Shown piece by piece: positions 16,123 through 24,634 of a stretch of DNA of 64,000 bases. Position 1 is the first letter of the stretch. Each line of letters starts with the position of its first letter. Position numbers and translations under genes: made by a program. Location of the stretch: the NCBI GenBank assembly GCA_963697345.1, contig CAVONS010000007.1, positions 372,001 through 436,000 of the forward strand, given 5' to 3'. The DNA is from Prado023 sp963697345. Its GTDB lineage: Bacteria > Actinomycetota > Actinomycetes > S36-B12 > CAIYMF01. The notes beneath the pieces are model-generated. The model did no database searches and was not told the DNA's origin. It was given only the letters and a program-made list of their open reading frames with translations.

Positions 16123-17496
16123 TCAGGTGCAGGTGTTGCCTGTCCGGCCCCACACCGTGCGCATGAGCACCCGCAGGCCGGGGTCCAGGCAGTCGCGCCA
16201 GCCGGTGTGGTTGTGGCCGTCGGGGTTCTCGATCAGCTCGGTGGGCACCCCCGCGCGCCGCAGCCGGCGGGCCAGGGACCGGTTGTTGGCCAGGTTCTCC
16301 TCGCCGGTCCCGCAGGTCATGCTCACGTGCAGCCCCACCAGCCGATCCGGGTCTGCCACGACGTCGTCCACGAAGCGCACGGTGCGCTGGTAGAACCGGA
16401 AGCCGCGCTCCATCCCGTCGGTCCGGGGCCGGAAGAACGACCCGGACTGGGTGAAGACGCCGCCGAAGCTGCCCGGGTAGGTCACAGCGGCATGCAGCAT
16501 CGCCAGTCCGCCCAGGCTCGAGCCCACACCGATGGGCGGCCCGACGGTGGTCACAGAGCTGGTCACCTGGGTGAGCATCCCGGTCACCAGGGCGCGGGCG
16601 TAGGCAGGGGAGGCCGAGTAGGTGCGGTCCCGGTCGACCGGCGCCAGGAGCAGGACGCGGCACCGCAGCTCGGGTTCGAGGTGGGTCATCGTGTTCACGT
16701 AGCGCAGCAGCTGGGCGAGGTCGGCGTACTCCGGTCCGTCGTGGACCACGAGCAGCGGCAGGGGCTGGGTGGGCACCGAGTCGGCCGGGACGTGCAGCTG
16801 GCCGGTCACCGCGACGTCCGCCTCGGGGTCGATCACGTCCTCGGCGGCCGGCTCGGGTACCAGGGTGTCGCGAGGTGTGCCCGAAGCCCATGCGGCGCGG
16901 CGAGCCCGGTCATCGACCCCCGGGGACCCCGACCGCACCTGGACCGAGGCGATCCCCTCGGCCGGTGGCGTGCGCACGCCCGGGACGCCCGAGGCGGACA
17001 TGGCCACAGGCACGAGGCCGTCTCCCGCCCGGCCGGAGGAACCCCGCCGCCGAGCGATCCGGGGCTGGTCGCTGCCCAGGGCGCGGCGCCGCGCAGCTGT
17101 CACCGACTGTGCGTCCCTGCGGTTCTGGGCGTCGGTGGCATCGGCGACCGCGATCCACCAGGGTCTGGTGTACCCGGGGAACTCGATCACGGACTTGTCG
17201 CCGAACACGGTGCGGATCTGGTGGGCGTTCGCCGGATCGGGCACCATCGATTCCCCACCGTCGGGCCACTGCATGACCAGCAGGTACTCGAGGCGGTCGA
17301 CCGGGGGGCGCGGGATTCGCGCGACCCAGTGCTGCCCCTCGCGGCGGAACGTGGGGTCGGCGCCGTAGTCACGCAGGTGGAACCAGACGCGCAGCGGGAC
17401 AGCCCCGCGGTCCGCGGGAACGCGGAACGTGATCTCATGGGTCTCGGGATCCACGGATGGCCCCAGCGCCGGGGCGCGCGCACCGGGTGAGTCCAT
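16123..17496 (-). CDS. Enterochelin-esterase-like (Fes family) protein with N-terminal Ig-like domain
   Basis: 457 residues. The first ~105 residues (EITFRVPADRGAVPLRVWFHL..., LLVMQWPDGG) fit the all-beta domain in front of Fes-type esterases. Residues ~121-225 are a polar, Arg/Ala/Pro-rich stretch that looks like an inserted linker. The hydrolase domain follows: LLVVHDGPEYADL, nucleophile GVGSSLGGLAML (Ser327) and His in PDGHNHTGW (428/430). It heads the esterase/esterase/ATP-grasp operon. A TAGCAT hexamer at 17503-17508 ends 6 nt before the ATG, suggesting a leaderless start. Siderophore hydrolysis is possible by family, but no siderophore genes are nearby. Confidence 0.8.
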   Translation of the reverse strand: MDSPGARAPALGPSVDPETHEITFRVPADRGAVPLRVWFHLRDYGADPTFRREGQHWVARIPRPPVDRLEYLLVMQWPDGGESMVPDPANAHQIRTVFGDKSVIEFPGYTRPWWIAVADATDAQNRRDAQSVTAARRRALGSDQPRIARRRGSSGRAGDGLVPVAMSASGVPGVRTPPAEGIASVQVRSGSPGVDDRARRAAWASGTPRDTLVPEPAAEDVIDPEADVAVTGQLHVPADSVPTQPLPLLVVHDGPEYADLAQLLRYVNTMTHLEPELRCRVLLLAPVDRDRTYSASPAYARALVTGMLTQVTSSVTTVGPPIGVGSSLGGLAMLHAAVTYPGSFGGVFTQSGSFFRPRTDGMERGFRFYQRTVRFVDDVVADPDRLVGLHVSMTCGTGEENLANNRSLARRLRRAGVPTELIENPDGHNHTGWRDCLDPGLRVLMRTVWGRTGNTCT

Positions 17497-17502
17497 CTGC
17501 AG

Positions 17503-17508
17503 ATGCTA
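17503..17508 (-). promoter_or_regulatory. Candidate -10 of a leaderless transcript
   Basis: Read on the minus strand this is TAGCAT, followed by 6 nt and then the ATG at 17496. No Shine-Dalgarno sequence and no clear -35 hexamer were found. Confidence 0.35.
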
Positions 17509-17614
17509 TCCACTGGGCGGTGACCCACTGGACCTATCACGAAATGATAAACAGGTGCCACACTTTCTGGCTCGGAGCGGGTGTGCCTGCCCGAATCGGG
17601 GGGATGATTGTTCC

Positions 17615-18484
17615 ATGACGATGACACCGGCGCAGGCGCTGCGCACCCCCAGGAACCGTGGGACCTCAGGCTCCGCCCGTTCTGCTGCCTTCTTCGACCT
17701 CGACGGGACCCTCATCCCCGGCTCGGCCAACGTCCCGCTGGCGAAGGCCGCGTTCCGCGCGGGCATGGTGACCCCGCACGAGCTCGTCCGTGACCTGCGC
17801 CACGGGGCCTCGTTCCTGCTCAAGGGGGCCAGCGATGAGCGCTCCGAGGCGGTGCGCGACCGGATCCTGGCGGCGGTGGCCGGGCGCCGCGCCGACGAGA
17901 TGGTCGCCCTGTCCGATGGTTTCATCCCGGACCTGGTCGCCTCGATCACGCCGGCGATGCGCGCGGCGCTCGACGAGCACGCCTCGGCCGGCCGTGACCG
18001 GGTGATCCTGTCGGCCAGCCCCACGGAGATCGTGTCGCGCCTCGCCGAGGCAGCCGGTCTGGAGCGGGGTGCCGGGACCACCTCCGAGATCGATGATGAC
18101 GGTCGCTACACCGGCCGGCTGGCCGGGCCGTTCTGCTACTCGGAGGGCAAGGCGCAGACACTGCGTGCCGTGGCCCGTGAGCAGGGTTATGACCTGGGGG
18201 CCAGCTACGCCTACACCGACTCCATGAGTGATCTGCCGATGCTCGAGGCCGTCGGCCACCCCGTGGTGGTCAACCCGGAGGCGGAGTTGCGCGAGCTGGC
18301 CGAGGAGCGGGGGTGGCCGATCGTGGAGACCTCGCGCTTCCCCCGGGTGGCCGTGACCGACGTGCATGGCTGGGTCCGGATGAGCCAGCGCCTTGCGGTG
18401 GCCTCCGTGGGTGCGGTCATCGCACTCGGGACACGCCCGATCGAGGCGGTCGGCGGCATCGACGGGGCGAGCGAGGCGGCCTGA
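17615..18484 (+). CDS. HAD-IB family phosphatase (SerB-like)
   Basis: 289 residues. HAD motif I is AAFFDLDGTLIPG (Asp28/Asp30), motif II is VILSASPTEIV, and motif III/IV is EGKAQTL with ASYAYTDSMSDLPML. The cap is the helical IB type shared with phosphoserine phosphatases, and the C-terminus has one hydrophobic segment. The ATG at 17615 follows GGGGGGATGA; a second ATG lies 6 nt later. The substrate is uncertain: phosphoserine or another small phosphomonoester. The next gene, a lipase-like hydrolase, starts one nt after its stop codon, so they form an operon. Confidence 0.85.
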   Translation: MTMTPAQALRTPRNRGTSGSARSAAFFDLDGTLIPGSANVPLAKAAFRAGMVTPHELVRDLRHGASFLLKGASDERSEAVRDRILAAVAGRRADEMVALSDGFIPDLVASITPAMRAALDEHASAGRDRVILSASPTEIVSRLAEAAGLERGAGTTSEIDDDGRYTGRLAGPFCYSEGKAQTLRAVAREQGYDLGASYAYTDSMSDLPMLEAVGHPVVVNPEAELRELAEERGWPIVETSRFPRVAVTDVHGWVRMSQRLAVASVGAVIALGTRPIEAVGGIDGASEAA

Positions 18485-19612
18485 ATGGACGCCAGGGAGC
18501 GTGCCGCGGCGGCACATGCAGCCGGCGGTGCCATCGCCCGGGTGACCAGGGCGGTGGCAGGCACCCACGAGGTGGTCACCGATGCCGTGCGCAAGGGGTT
18601 GACCCCCCTGGGGGAGGCCGGGCGCCTGCCGCTGGAGGCCAGCGCGCTGATGTCCAGGGCGAACTTCGCGATGGTCGAGTCCGCCGCGCGGGGTGCGGCG
18701 ACCCTGGCCGCGCCGGTCCTGGTCGCCGCCACGCCGCCGGACGCGAAGCCGGCGTCCACCCATCCCCCCGCAGTGAACTGGCTTGCGGCCCTCGGGGCGG
18801 CCTTCGGTGACCAGCTGGTCTCCGATGAGCGGGTCAGGGACCTGAGCGTTCCCATGGCGCTGCGCCATCAGGGGCAGCCGGTGGACCCGGGCGCCGCGCC
18901 CACGCCCAGCCCGACGCTCGTGGTCTTCGTCCACGGCCTGGGCAACCACGAGTCCGTCTGGGGGCAGTCCTACCTGGACCTCGCCGTGGACCACGGGGCC
19001 ACACCGCTGACGGTCCGCTACACGACCGGCCAGGCCATCGCGGACTCCGGTGCCGAGCTCGCTGAGGTCCTTGCCGAGGTGACAGCCCTCTGGCCCGTCC
19101 GCGTGGACAGGATCGTCCTGGTCGGGCACTCGATGGGTGGCCTGGTGATTCGCGAGGCGCTGGCCGCGGGCGGGCCCTGGCACCAGCTCGTCTCCGATGT
19201 GATCACCCTGGGAACACCCCACAGGGGTGCCTCGCTGGAGCGTGTCGCGGTGCGTGGCCTCTCGCTGGCCTCCTCGATCCCGCTGGCCGCCCCGATCGTG
19301 GCGCTCGGTGATGAGCGCAGCGTGGGCATCAAGGAGCTGGGCCTGGCTGATGTGGCACCGGCCACCGAAGGGCCCCAGTGGCACCTCGTGGCGGCGACGC
19401 TGCGCCAGCACGACGCCGTAGGTGCGGCACGTCGGGCCCGCTCGGCGCTGCTGGCGGGCCTCGGCGACGGGCTGGTCACCACCGACAGCGCCCACGCAGT
19501 CGATGACCGGCTGGTGGCCACGCGTGTGGTCATCGACGACGCCAGCCACATGGCCCTGCTGGACCACCCCGAAGCGGCCGACGTCCTGCTTGCGGCCCTG
19601 CGAGGCAGTTGA
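18485..19612 (+). CDS. Lipase-like alpha/beta hydrolase (PGAP1/DUF676 type)
   Basis: 375 residues. The first ~130 residues are Ala-rich and helical, with no recognised domain. The hydrolase part has the oxyanion motif VVFVHGLGNHESVW, nucleophile VLVGHSMGGLVIREA, the TLGTPHRGASLE motif typical of lipase/PGAP1-like enzymes, and a C-terminal DDASHMALL with the catalytic His. There is no signal peptide. It directly follows the HAD phosphatase gene, so the two may act on one lipid or phospholipid substrate, which is inference. Confidence 0.85.
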   Translation: MDARERAAAAHAAGGAIARVTRAVAGTHEVVTDAVRKGLTPLGEAGRLPLEASALMSRANFAMVESAARGAATLAAPVLVAATPPDAKPASTHPPAVNWLAALGAAFGDQLVSDERVRDLSVPMALRHQGQPVDPGAAPTPSPTLVVFVHGLGNHESVWGQSYLDLAVDHGATPLTVRYTTGQAIADSGAELAEVLAEVTALWPVRVDRIVLVGHSMGGLVIREALAAGGPWHQLVSDVITLGTPHRGASLERVAVRGLSLASSIPLAAPIVALGDERSVGIKELGLADVAPATEGPQWHLVAATLRQHDAVGAARRARSALLAGLGDGLVTTDSAHAVDDRLVATRVVIDDASHMALLDHPEAADVLLAALRGS

Positions 19613-19685
19613 CGGCGGTCGGCGACGTCGCTGCGGGGTGGCGGACCTGCGGCGTCAGTGCGCGGGGCTGGGACATCATGGGCCC

Positions 19686-20135
19686 ATGTCGCCCGCCATC
19701 CCGCCTGGAGCGCCGCGGAGCGCACCCCCGTGGTGGCTGCTCTACTCGGCGATCTTCGCCGGCGGCCTGCTCGGCGGCACGACCCGGTACCTGGTCGAGC
19801 TGGCCCTGCCCTCGACGCCCGGTGAGATCCCGTGGGCCATCCTCCTGGTCAACCTGCTCGGTGCCTTCGTGATCAGCCTGCTCCTGGCTGGATGGTTCCG
19901 GCGTGGGCATGTGGCGCACCCGTGGCGGCCCTTCCTGGCGACCGGGCTGCTCGGCTCGTTCACGACGTGGTCGACGTTCATCGCCGACACCTACGACCTG
20001 GCCGCCGCCGGTCGTGAGCTGGTGGCGGCTGTCTTCGTGCTCGGCGCCACGGCACTGGGCATCCTCGCAGCAGGGGCGGGCTGGTGGACGGCGCAGAGGG
20101 TTGTCCCCCCGATCGAGGAGGCAATCCGCGCATGA
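19686..20135 (+). CDS. crcB: Fluoride channel Fluc/CrcB, first copy
   Basis: 149 residues with four hydrophobic segments. GGTTRYLVEL, VNLLGAFVISLLL and GLLGSFTTWSTF are the CrcB signatures; the last contains the Phe/Thr track of the fluoride pore. The first ~20 residues are a proline-rich extension. CATCAT lies 6 nt before the ATG and no ribosome site is seen, so translation may be leaderless. Its stop overlaps the ATG of a second crcB by 4 nt, as expected for a co-translated pair that could form a heterodimer. Exports cytoplasmic fluoride. Confidence 0.92.
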   Translation: MSPAIPPGAPRSAPPWWLLYSAIFAGGLLGGTTRYLVELALPSTPGEIPWAILLVNLLGAFVISLLLAGWFRRGHVAHPWRPFLATGLLGSFTTWSTFIADTYDLAAAGRELVAAVFVLGATALGILAAGAGWWTAQRVVPPIEEAIRA

Positions 20136-20566
20136 GCGTGATGGACCAGATCAGCAACCTGCATCTCGTCGGCGTGGCCGTGGGTGCGGGCCTCGGTGCG
20201 ATCTGCCGTGGCGGGCTGGACGCGAACGTCATCCGACGGGTCGGACCCACCCGGCTGCCGTGGGCGACGCTGACCGTGAACGTGCTCGGTTCCCTGATCC
20301 TGGGCGTGGTGATGGGCTGGTCGGCTGCGGTTGTCACAGCCTCGGGCGCGACACCCGGTCAGGCTGAGGACGCGCTGGCCATCGAACTCATCATCGGGAC
20401 CGGGTTCGCCGGTGGTCTGACGACCTTCAGCACGTTCTCGTGGGAGTCGTTCCGACTGGCGAACGAGGGCAGGCCCCGGGGCATGCTCGCCTACGCCGCG
20501 GTGACCATCGTGGCCACCTTCGCAGCTGTTGCCCTGGGGATGTCCCTGGGCCATCTGCTGGGCTGA
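20132..20566 (+). CDS. crcB: Fluoride channel Fluc/CrcB, second copy
   Basis: 144 residues, four membrane segments. It has VNVLGSLILGVVMGW and GFAGGLTTFSTFSWE, the same pore motifs as the first copy, but low overall identity to it by eye. The ATG at 20132 is preceded by GAGGAGG at 20115-20121, inside the upstream gene, and overlaps that gene's stop. Paired crcB genes in Gram-positive bacteria often encode two-subunit channels; whether either copy works alone cannot be told. No fluoride riboswitch was recognised upstream. Confidence 0.92.
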   Translation: MSVMDQISNLHLVGVAVGAGLGAICRGGLDANVIRRVGPTRLPWATLTVNVLGSLILGVVMGWSAAVVTASGATPGQAEDALAIELIIGTGFAGGLTTFSTFSWESFRLANEGRPRGMLAYAAVTIVATFAAVALGMSLGHLLG

Positions 20567-20576
20567 GCGGCCCGGC

Positions 20577-21629
20577 TCACCGGCCGACCAGGGCGAGCGT
20601 GACGCCAGGCTCGAGCACCAGCACGGAGTCGCGGGCACCACTGGCCAGATCGATGCGCTGCACCGTGGTGGGGGGATTGGGTGCCTCGTTGTCGTTCTCC
20701 CCCGTGGGGGGTGCCGTCGTCGGGTTCAGGTAGAGGAACCGGCCATCAGCGGAGCAGCCCACTGCGTCCTGGATCTCCCAGGTGACCTCGGCGACCGTGG
20801 CCGGCCCCACGACGGCGGTCGTCGAGACCGTGTCGATCGCCTCCCCGTTCGAGGTGTCCCTGGTCGTGTATCCCAGGACCGAGTCCGCCCCAATCGGGCA
20901 CAGGGGTCCCCACCCCTCGGGTGAGGTGCCCACCTGTGCGGTCGTGCCATCGGTGAGATCCATCCGCAGCACCGTGCTGACGCTGGCCTCATCGCCATCA
21001 CCGGGTGGGGCCGTCACGACGATGACCTCGTCGGGGGAGGCTGTCCCCAGGATCGTCGACAGGTCTGCGATCGGTCCGTACTCGGCCAGCGTCTGCCCGT
21101 CGGACAGTGCGCTCACGAGGATGGACCCCTCGTCGGGGCCGTCGCCGGTCATCGGGTCGCGGCCCAGCTCGGTCGTGCGGGCCATGCGCGTCTCATCGAG
21201 CAGGACGCAGGCGGCGTAGGACAGGCCCTCGCCACCACACCAGCGGGCAGCGGCCACCTCGGTGATGACCGCGCTGCCCTGACGCACCTGCAGGACGGTG
21301 GTCCAGTAGTTCTCGAAGGTGCCGGTGAGCGCCAGCTCGGCCACGCCGTCGATCAGGGCGGGGAACGTCTGGTCGTCGCCTGGCTCGGAGAGGATCCTCT
21401 CCGCCGCCCCGATGGCCCCGTCGGTACTGATCGGATGGGACTGCACGGTGATGTTCGCGGCCCATTGGACGGTGAACAGATTCCCGTTCCCACCTGCCGG
21501 GGCGGTGGCTGGCGTGGAGGCCGACGGGGCTGCGCTGGGGCTGCTGGCCGTGTCCGGCTCATCGACCGACGACGCACATCCTGCGATGAGCAACCCCGCC
21601 ACGACTCCAACTGCCGCACGTCTGCTCAT
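20577..21629 (-). CDS. Secreted lipoprotein of unknown function
   Basis: 350 residues. MSRRAAVGVVAGLLIAGC is a lipoprotein signal with lipobox LIAGC. A Ser/Ala/Pro/Thr-rich linker (~20-45) follows, then a domain with repeated beta-strand-like blocks (TVLRMDLTDGTTAQVGTS, ADGRFLYLNP, TVQRIDLASGARDSVLV) that resemble WD/PQQ-like propeller blades, though no blade motif is decisive. Cysteines in RWCGGEGLSYAACVL may pair. It is convergent with the crcB pair and divergent from the thiamine transporter. The function is unknown. Confidence 0.7.
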   Translation of the reverse strand: MSRRAAVGVVAGLLIAGCASSVDEPDTASSPSAAPSASTPATAPAGGNGNLFTVQWAANITVQSHPISTDGAIGAAERILSEPGDDQTFPALIDGVAELALTGTFENYWTTVLQVRQGSAVITEVAAARWCGGEGLSYAACVLLDETRMARTTELGRDPMTGDGPDEGSILVSALSDGQTLAEYGPIADLSTILGTASPDEVIVVTAPPGDGDEASVSTVLRMDLTDGTTAQVGTSPEGWGPLCPIGADSVLGYTTRDTSNGEAIDTVSTTAVVGPATVAEVTWEIQDAVGCSADGRFLYLNPTTAPPTGENDNEAPNPPTTVQRIDLASGARDSVLVLEPGVTLALVGR

Positions 21630-21724
21630 GGTGAGCCCCCTTCGTCCGTGGTTCCACCATGGACCTCCGAGGTGCCCCGAGTCCAGTGTCGGGGGCCACC
21701 GGCAGTGCTACGGTTGTGCCACCA

Positions 21725-21811
21725 CGACAGGGGAGCGCCACGTGCGCTGAGAGTGCGGGACCGACCGCAGACCCTCGAACCTGATCCGGGTCATGCCGGC
21801 GAAGGAAGTCG
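21725..21811 (+). ncRNA. TPP riboswitch (THI element)
   Basis: The conserved core is visible: AGGGGAGC near 21729, CTGAGA at 21747-21752, ACCCTCGAACCTGATCC at 21771-21787 and CCGGCGAAGGAA at 21796-21807. Outer arms CGAC (21725-21728) and GTCG (21808-21811) can close the P1 stem. It lies 42 nt before the ATG of the YkoE-type gene, whose AGGAGG ribosome site at 21843-21848 is the likely expression platform, so binding of thiamine pyrophosphate should lower transporter synthesis. Confidence 0.93.
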
Positions 21812-21853
21812 TTCGCCCACCTGGCGTGGCCCGTCCCGATCAGGAGGAGAGCC

Positions 21854-22444
21854 ATGGACCAGTCGAGCCCGTCACGCGGGTGGCGCACCATCGACATCGT
21901 GACCGTCGCAGTGCTGGCGGTCGTCTCCGGCGTGGTGTTCTGGGCCTGGAACCTCGTCTGGACGGCCACCGGACCGGCCTTCGCGGCCTTCCCCCCGGCC
22001 CAGGCCCTGCTCTACGGCATCTGGCTCGTGCCCGGAGTCCTGGGCATGCTGATCGTGCGCCGCCCCGGTGCGGCTGTGGCCACGGCCTTCCTCGCGGCGT
22101 CGGTGTCCTGGCTGCTCGGTGCCTGGTGGGGCCTCTCCGTGCTCTGGTACGGCGTCCTGCAGGGCCTCGCCCCCGAGCTGGTGTTCGCCTCGGGCCGGTA
22201 CCGCGCATTCGGTCCCAGGATCGCCATCGTGGCTGGCGCTGCTGCGGGTGCAGTGCCCGGGATCCTCGATCCGGTCTTCTGGTACCCGGAGTGGACACTG
22301 GCGTGGAAGGCCGCGTTCCTCGCCGCGAGCATGGCGTCCTCGGCGCTGATCGCGGGCTGGGGGTCCTGGGTCCTGGCCCGGCGGCTGGCCCGCACGGGCG
22401 TGCTGGACTCCTTCCCCCTGGGGCGTGAACGGGTCGGCGTCTAG
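21854..22444 (+). CDS. ykoE: ECF transporter S component, YkoE family (thiamine or precursor uptake)
   Basis: 196 residues with about six hydrophobic segments. Recognisable YkoE features are WRTIDIVTVAVLAVVSGVVFW near the start, GIWLVPGVLGMLIVRRPGAAV, and APELVFASGRYR. The TPP riboswitch just upstream supports thiamine or hydroxymethylpyrimidine as ligand. The ATG at 21854 has AGGAGG 6 nt upstream. It provides the membrane binding subunit for the ATPase/EcfT fusion encoded 21 nt downstream. No thiamine biosynthesis gene is in the window. Confidence 0.9.
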   Translation: MDQSSPSRGWRTIDIVTVAVLAVVSGVVFWAWNLVWTATGPAFAAFPPAQALLYGIWLVPGVLGMLIVRRPGAAVATAFLAASVSWLLGAWWGLSVLWYGVLQGLAPELVFASGRYRAFGPRIAIVAGAAAGAVPGILDPVFWYPEWTLAWKAAFLAASMASSALIAGWGSWVLARRLARTGVLDSFPLGRERVGV

Positions 22445-22465
22445 GGGCCCTCGGGAGTCACGACC

Positions 22466-24619
22466 ATGGGCCTCGGGGTGGGCGCGCGGATCTCTGCGCG
22501 CGGCTGGGGCTTCGGGTACCCCGGTCGGGTGGACGCAGCCCTTGCGGGCGTCTCCTTCACGGTGCAGCCCGGTGAGCTGGTGGTGCTCATGGGGGCGTCG
22601 GGCTCCGGGAAGTCGACCCTGCTGGCCGCCATGGCCGGGACCCTGCCTGAGGGTGGGGAGTCCGGAGTCCTGCACGTCGAGGCCGATGGCCCCGGTGGCC
22701 CGAGGGCCCGGGTGGGACTCGTCCAACAGGAGCCCGAGGGCAACATCGTGATGCAGCGCGTCGGCGACGACGTGGCCTTCCCCCTGGAGAACCTCGCCGT
22801 GCCGCCCGACCAGATCTGGCGCCGGGTCGACGAGTCCCTGACCGGTGTCGGCCTGTCGGTGGACCGGTCCCGGGACACCGCGCACCTCAGCGGCGGACAG
22901 CAGCAACTCCTGGCGGTTGCCGCTGCCCACGTCGGTCGCCCCGACCTGCTCCTGCTCGATGAGCCGACTGCCAACCTCGACCCGAGCGCTGCCGCGGCGG
23001 TGCTGGCCGCAGTGGACCAGGCACGCGCCACCCACGGGGGGACGGTCGTGGTGGTGGAGCACCGGGTCGAGGCGTGGTTGCAGCGCGCCGACCGTGTGCT
23101 CCTCGTCGAGGACGGCCATGTGGTCACGCTGGCCCCGGATGAGGTGACGGCCTTCCTCGACGCCCGTCCGGGGGCTGCCCGCCGGGTCTGGGTCGACCAT
23201 GCGCACCTCACGCTGCGTCCCCCGAGGGCGGCACCCGGGGAGGTGGTGCTGCGCGCCCGCGGGCTGTCCTGTGCCGGACGGCTGCCGGACACCGAGCTGG
23301 TGGTCCATACCCGGGAGGTGGTGGCGATCACCGGTCCACCGGGCTCGGGGAAGTCGACCCTGTTGGCCTGTCTCGCGGGCCTGCTCACGCCGACGACCGG
23401 GACTGTCGAGCTGCCGGGAAGCGGTCGACGTGATCCCTGGACGTGGTCCTCGGCGGACGTTGCCAGCACCTTCGGCGTCGTGTTCCAGAACCCCGAGCAC
23501 CAGTTCGTCACGGGTGCTGTGTCCGATGAGGTGCATCACGGGCTGCGCGGGATGGGCGTGGCCCAGGAGGAGGCCGGCGTTCGGGCCGATCGGATGCTGG
23601 CCCGCCTGCACCTGACGCACCTGGCTCGGGCCGACCCGTTCACGCTGTCCGGTGGGGAGCAGCGACGGCTCAGCGTGGGCAGCGCCCTTGCCCTGGATCC
23701 GGGCATCCTCGTGCTCGACGAGCCGACCTTCGGACAGGATCCTGCCACGTGGGACGAGATCGTCGAGGTGATCGCAGGGCATCGGGATGCCGGCGGCGCC
23801 GTGGTGATGGCCACCCACGACCCGGATCTCGTGCGTGTGCTGTCGGCACGAACGGTCCGACTGACCGTGCCCGATCGCGGGCACCCGACCCAGGCACCGT
23901 CCCCGGCCAGGGAGAACCGGCTGCGGCGCCTGGACCCCCTGGCACTTCTTGCCTGCGCCATGACCGTGAGCGTCGCGGCGCTGCTGTCGGGCTCTGTCGC
24001 CCTGAACCTCGGGCTCGCGGCGGTGGCCGTGCTGGTGGCGCTGGTCGGCGGGCTGCCCCGAGGGCGCGTGGCCCTGCTCGGTGCACCCGCGCTCGTGGCC
24101 TCGGCCAGTGTGGCGTTCTCCAACGCGCTGCTCAGCAGCACCGGGATCACCGATCCGGCCTCGTGGTCGGCAGCCGCCCTGCCAGCCAGCCGGGTGCTCG
24201 CCGTCGCACTGCCCGGGCTCGTGGCCGCGGTGTCCATCGATCCCACCGGGCTGGCCGACTCCCTGGTCGCGCGGCTGCGGGTGCCCGCGCGTGCGGCCTA
24301 CTCGGTGCTGGCGGGGTTGCGGTTGCTGCCCCTGCTCGCCGACGAGTGGGCCGTGCTCGGCCGGGCCAGCCGGGCGCGTGGCCTGGGCGGCTCCGGGTTG
24401 GGATCACGTGTCCGCCAGTTCGTCTCGATGACGTTCCGGCTCCTGGTGGCCGCGCTGCGCCGGGGCGGGCGACTGGCAGTGGCCCTGGACGCTCGCGGTC
24501 TGCGGTCCGGGGCCCCACGGACAGTCGCTCGACCTGTCCGCTGGTCCTGGGTCGATCCCGTGGCCATGGTGCTGGCTGCCGGTGCCCTGGTCCTGGCTGT
24601 GTCCACCCGCCTGTCGTGA
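22466..24619 (+). CDS. ykoD: ECF transporter triple fusion: two ATPase domains plus EcfT (YkoD-YkoC)
   Basis: 717 residues. The first ATPase has Walker A GASGSGKST, signature HLSGGQQQLLAV and Walker B LLLLDEPTANLD. The second has Walker A GPPGSGKST, signature TLSGGEQRRLSV and Walker B ILVLDEPTFGQD. From ~residue 480 the chain becomes hydrophobic and carries EcfT features: a membrane segment block, LRVPARAAYSVLAGLRLLPLL and the coupling-helix motif VLGRASRARGLGGSG, with ALDARGL as the second ARG-type motif. Ends with a final membrane segment. All energy-coupling parts are in one chain, downstream of the S-component and riboswitch. Confidence 0.93.
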   Translation: MGLGVGARISARGWGFGYPGRVDAALAGVSFTVQPGELVVLMGASGSGKSTLLAAMAGTLPEGGESGVLHVEADGPGGPRARVGLVQQEPEGNIVMQRVGDDVAFPLENLAVPPDQIWRRVDESLTGVGLSVDRSRDTAHLSGGQQQLLAVAAAHVGRPDLLLLDEPTANLDPSAAAAVLAAVDQARATHGGTVVVVEHRVEAWLQRADRVLLVEDGHVVTLAPDEVTAFLDARPGAARRVWVDHAHLTLRPPRAAPGEVVLRARGLSCAGRLPDTELVVHTREVVAITGPPGSGKSTLLACLAGLLTPTTGTVELPGSGRRDPWTWSSADVASTFGVVFQNPEHQFVTGAVSDEVHHGLRGMGVAQEEAGVRADRMLARLHLTHLARADPFTLSGGEQRRLSVGSALALDPGILVLDEPTFGQDPATWDEIVEVIAGHRDAGGAVVMATHDPDLVRVLSARTVRLTVPDRGHPTQAPSPARENRLRRLDPLALLACAMTVSVAALLSGSVALNLGLAAVAVLVALVGGLPRGRVALLGAPALVASASVAFSNALLSSTGITDPASWSAAALPASRVLAVALPGLVAAVSIDPTGLADSLVARLRVPARAAYSVLAGLRLLPLLADEWAVLGRASRARGLGGSGLGSRVRQFVSMTFRLLVAALRRGGRLAVALDARGLRSGAPRTVARPVRWSWVDPVAMVLAAGALVLAVSTRLS

Positions 24620-24634
24620 TGCCATCATCAGGGC

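Noticed and set aside
14959..17490. 843-codon + strand open frame
   Set aside because: It is antisense to the ATP-grasp/esterase operon and has no recognisable domain; the minus-strand proteins have conserved motifs.
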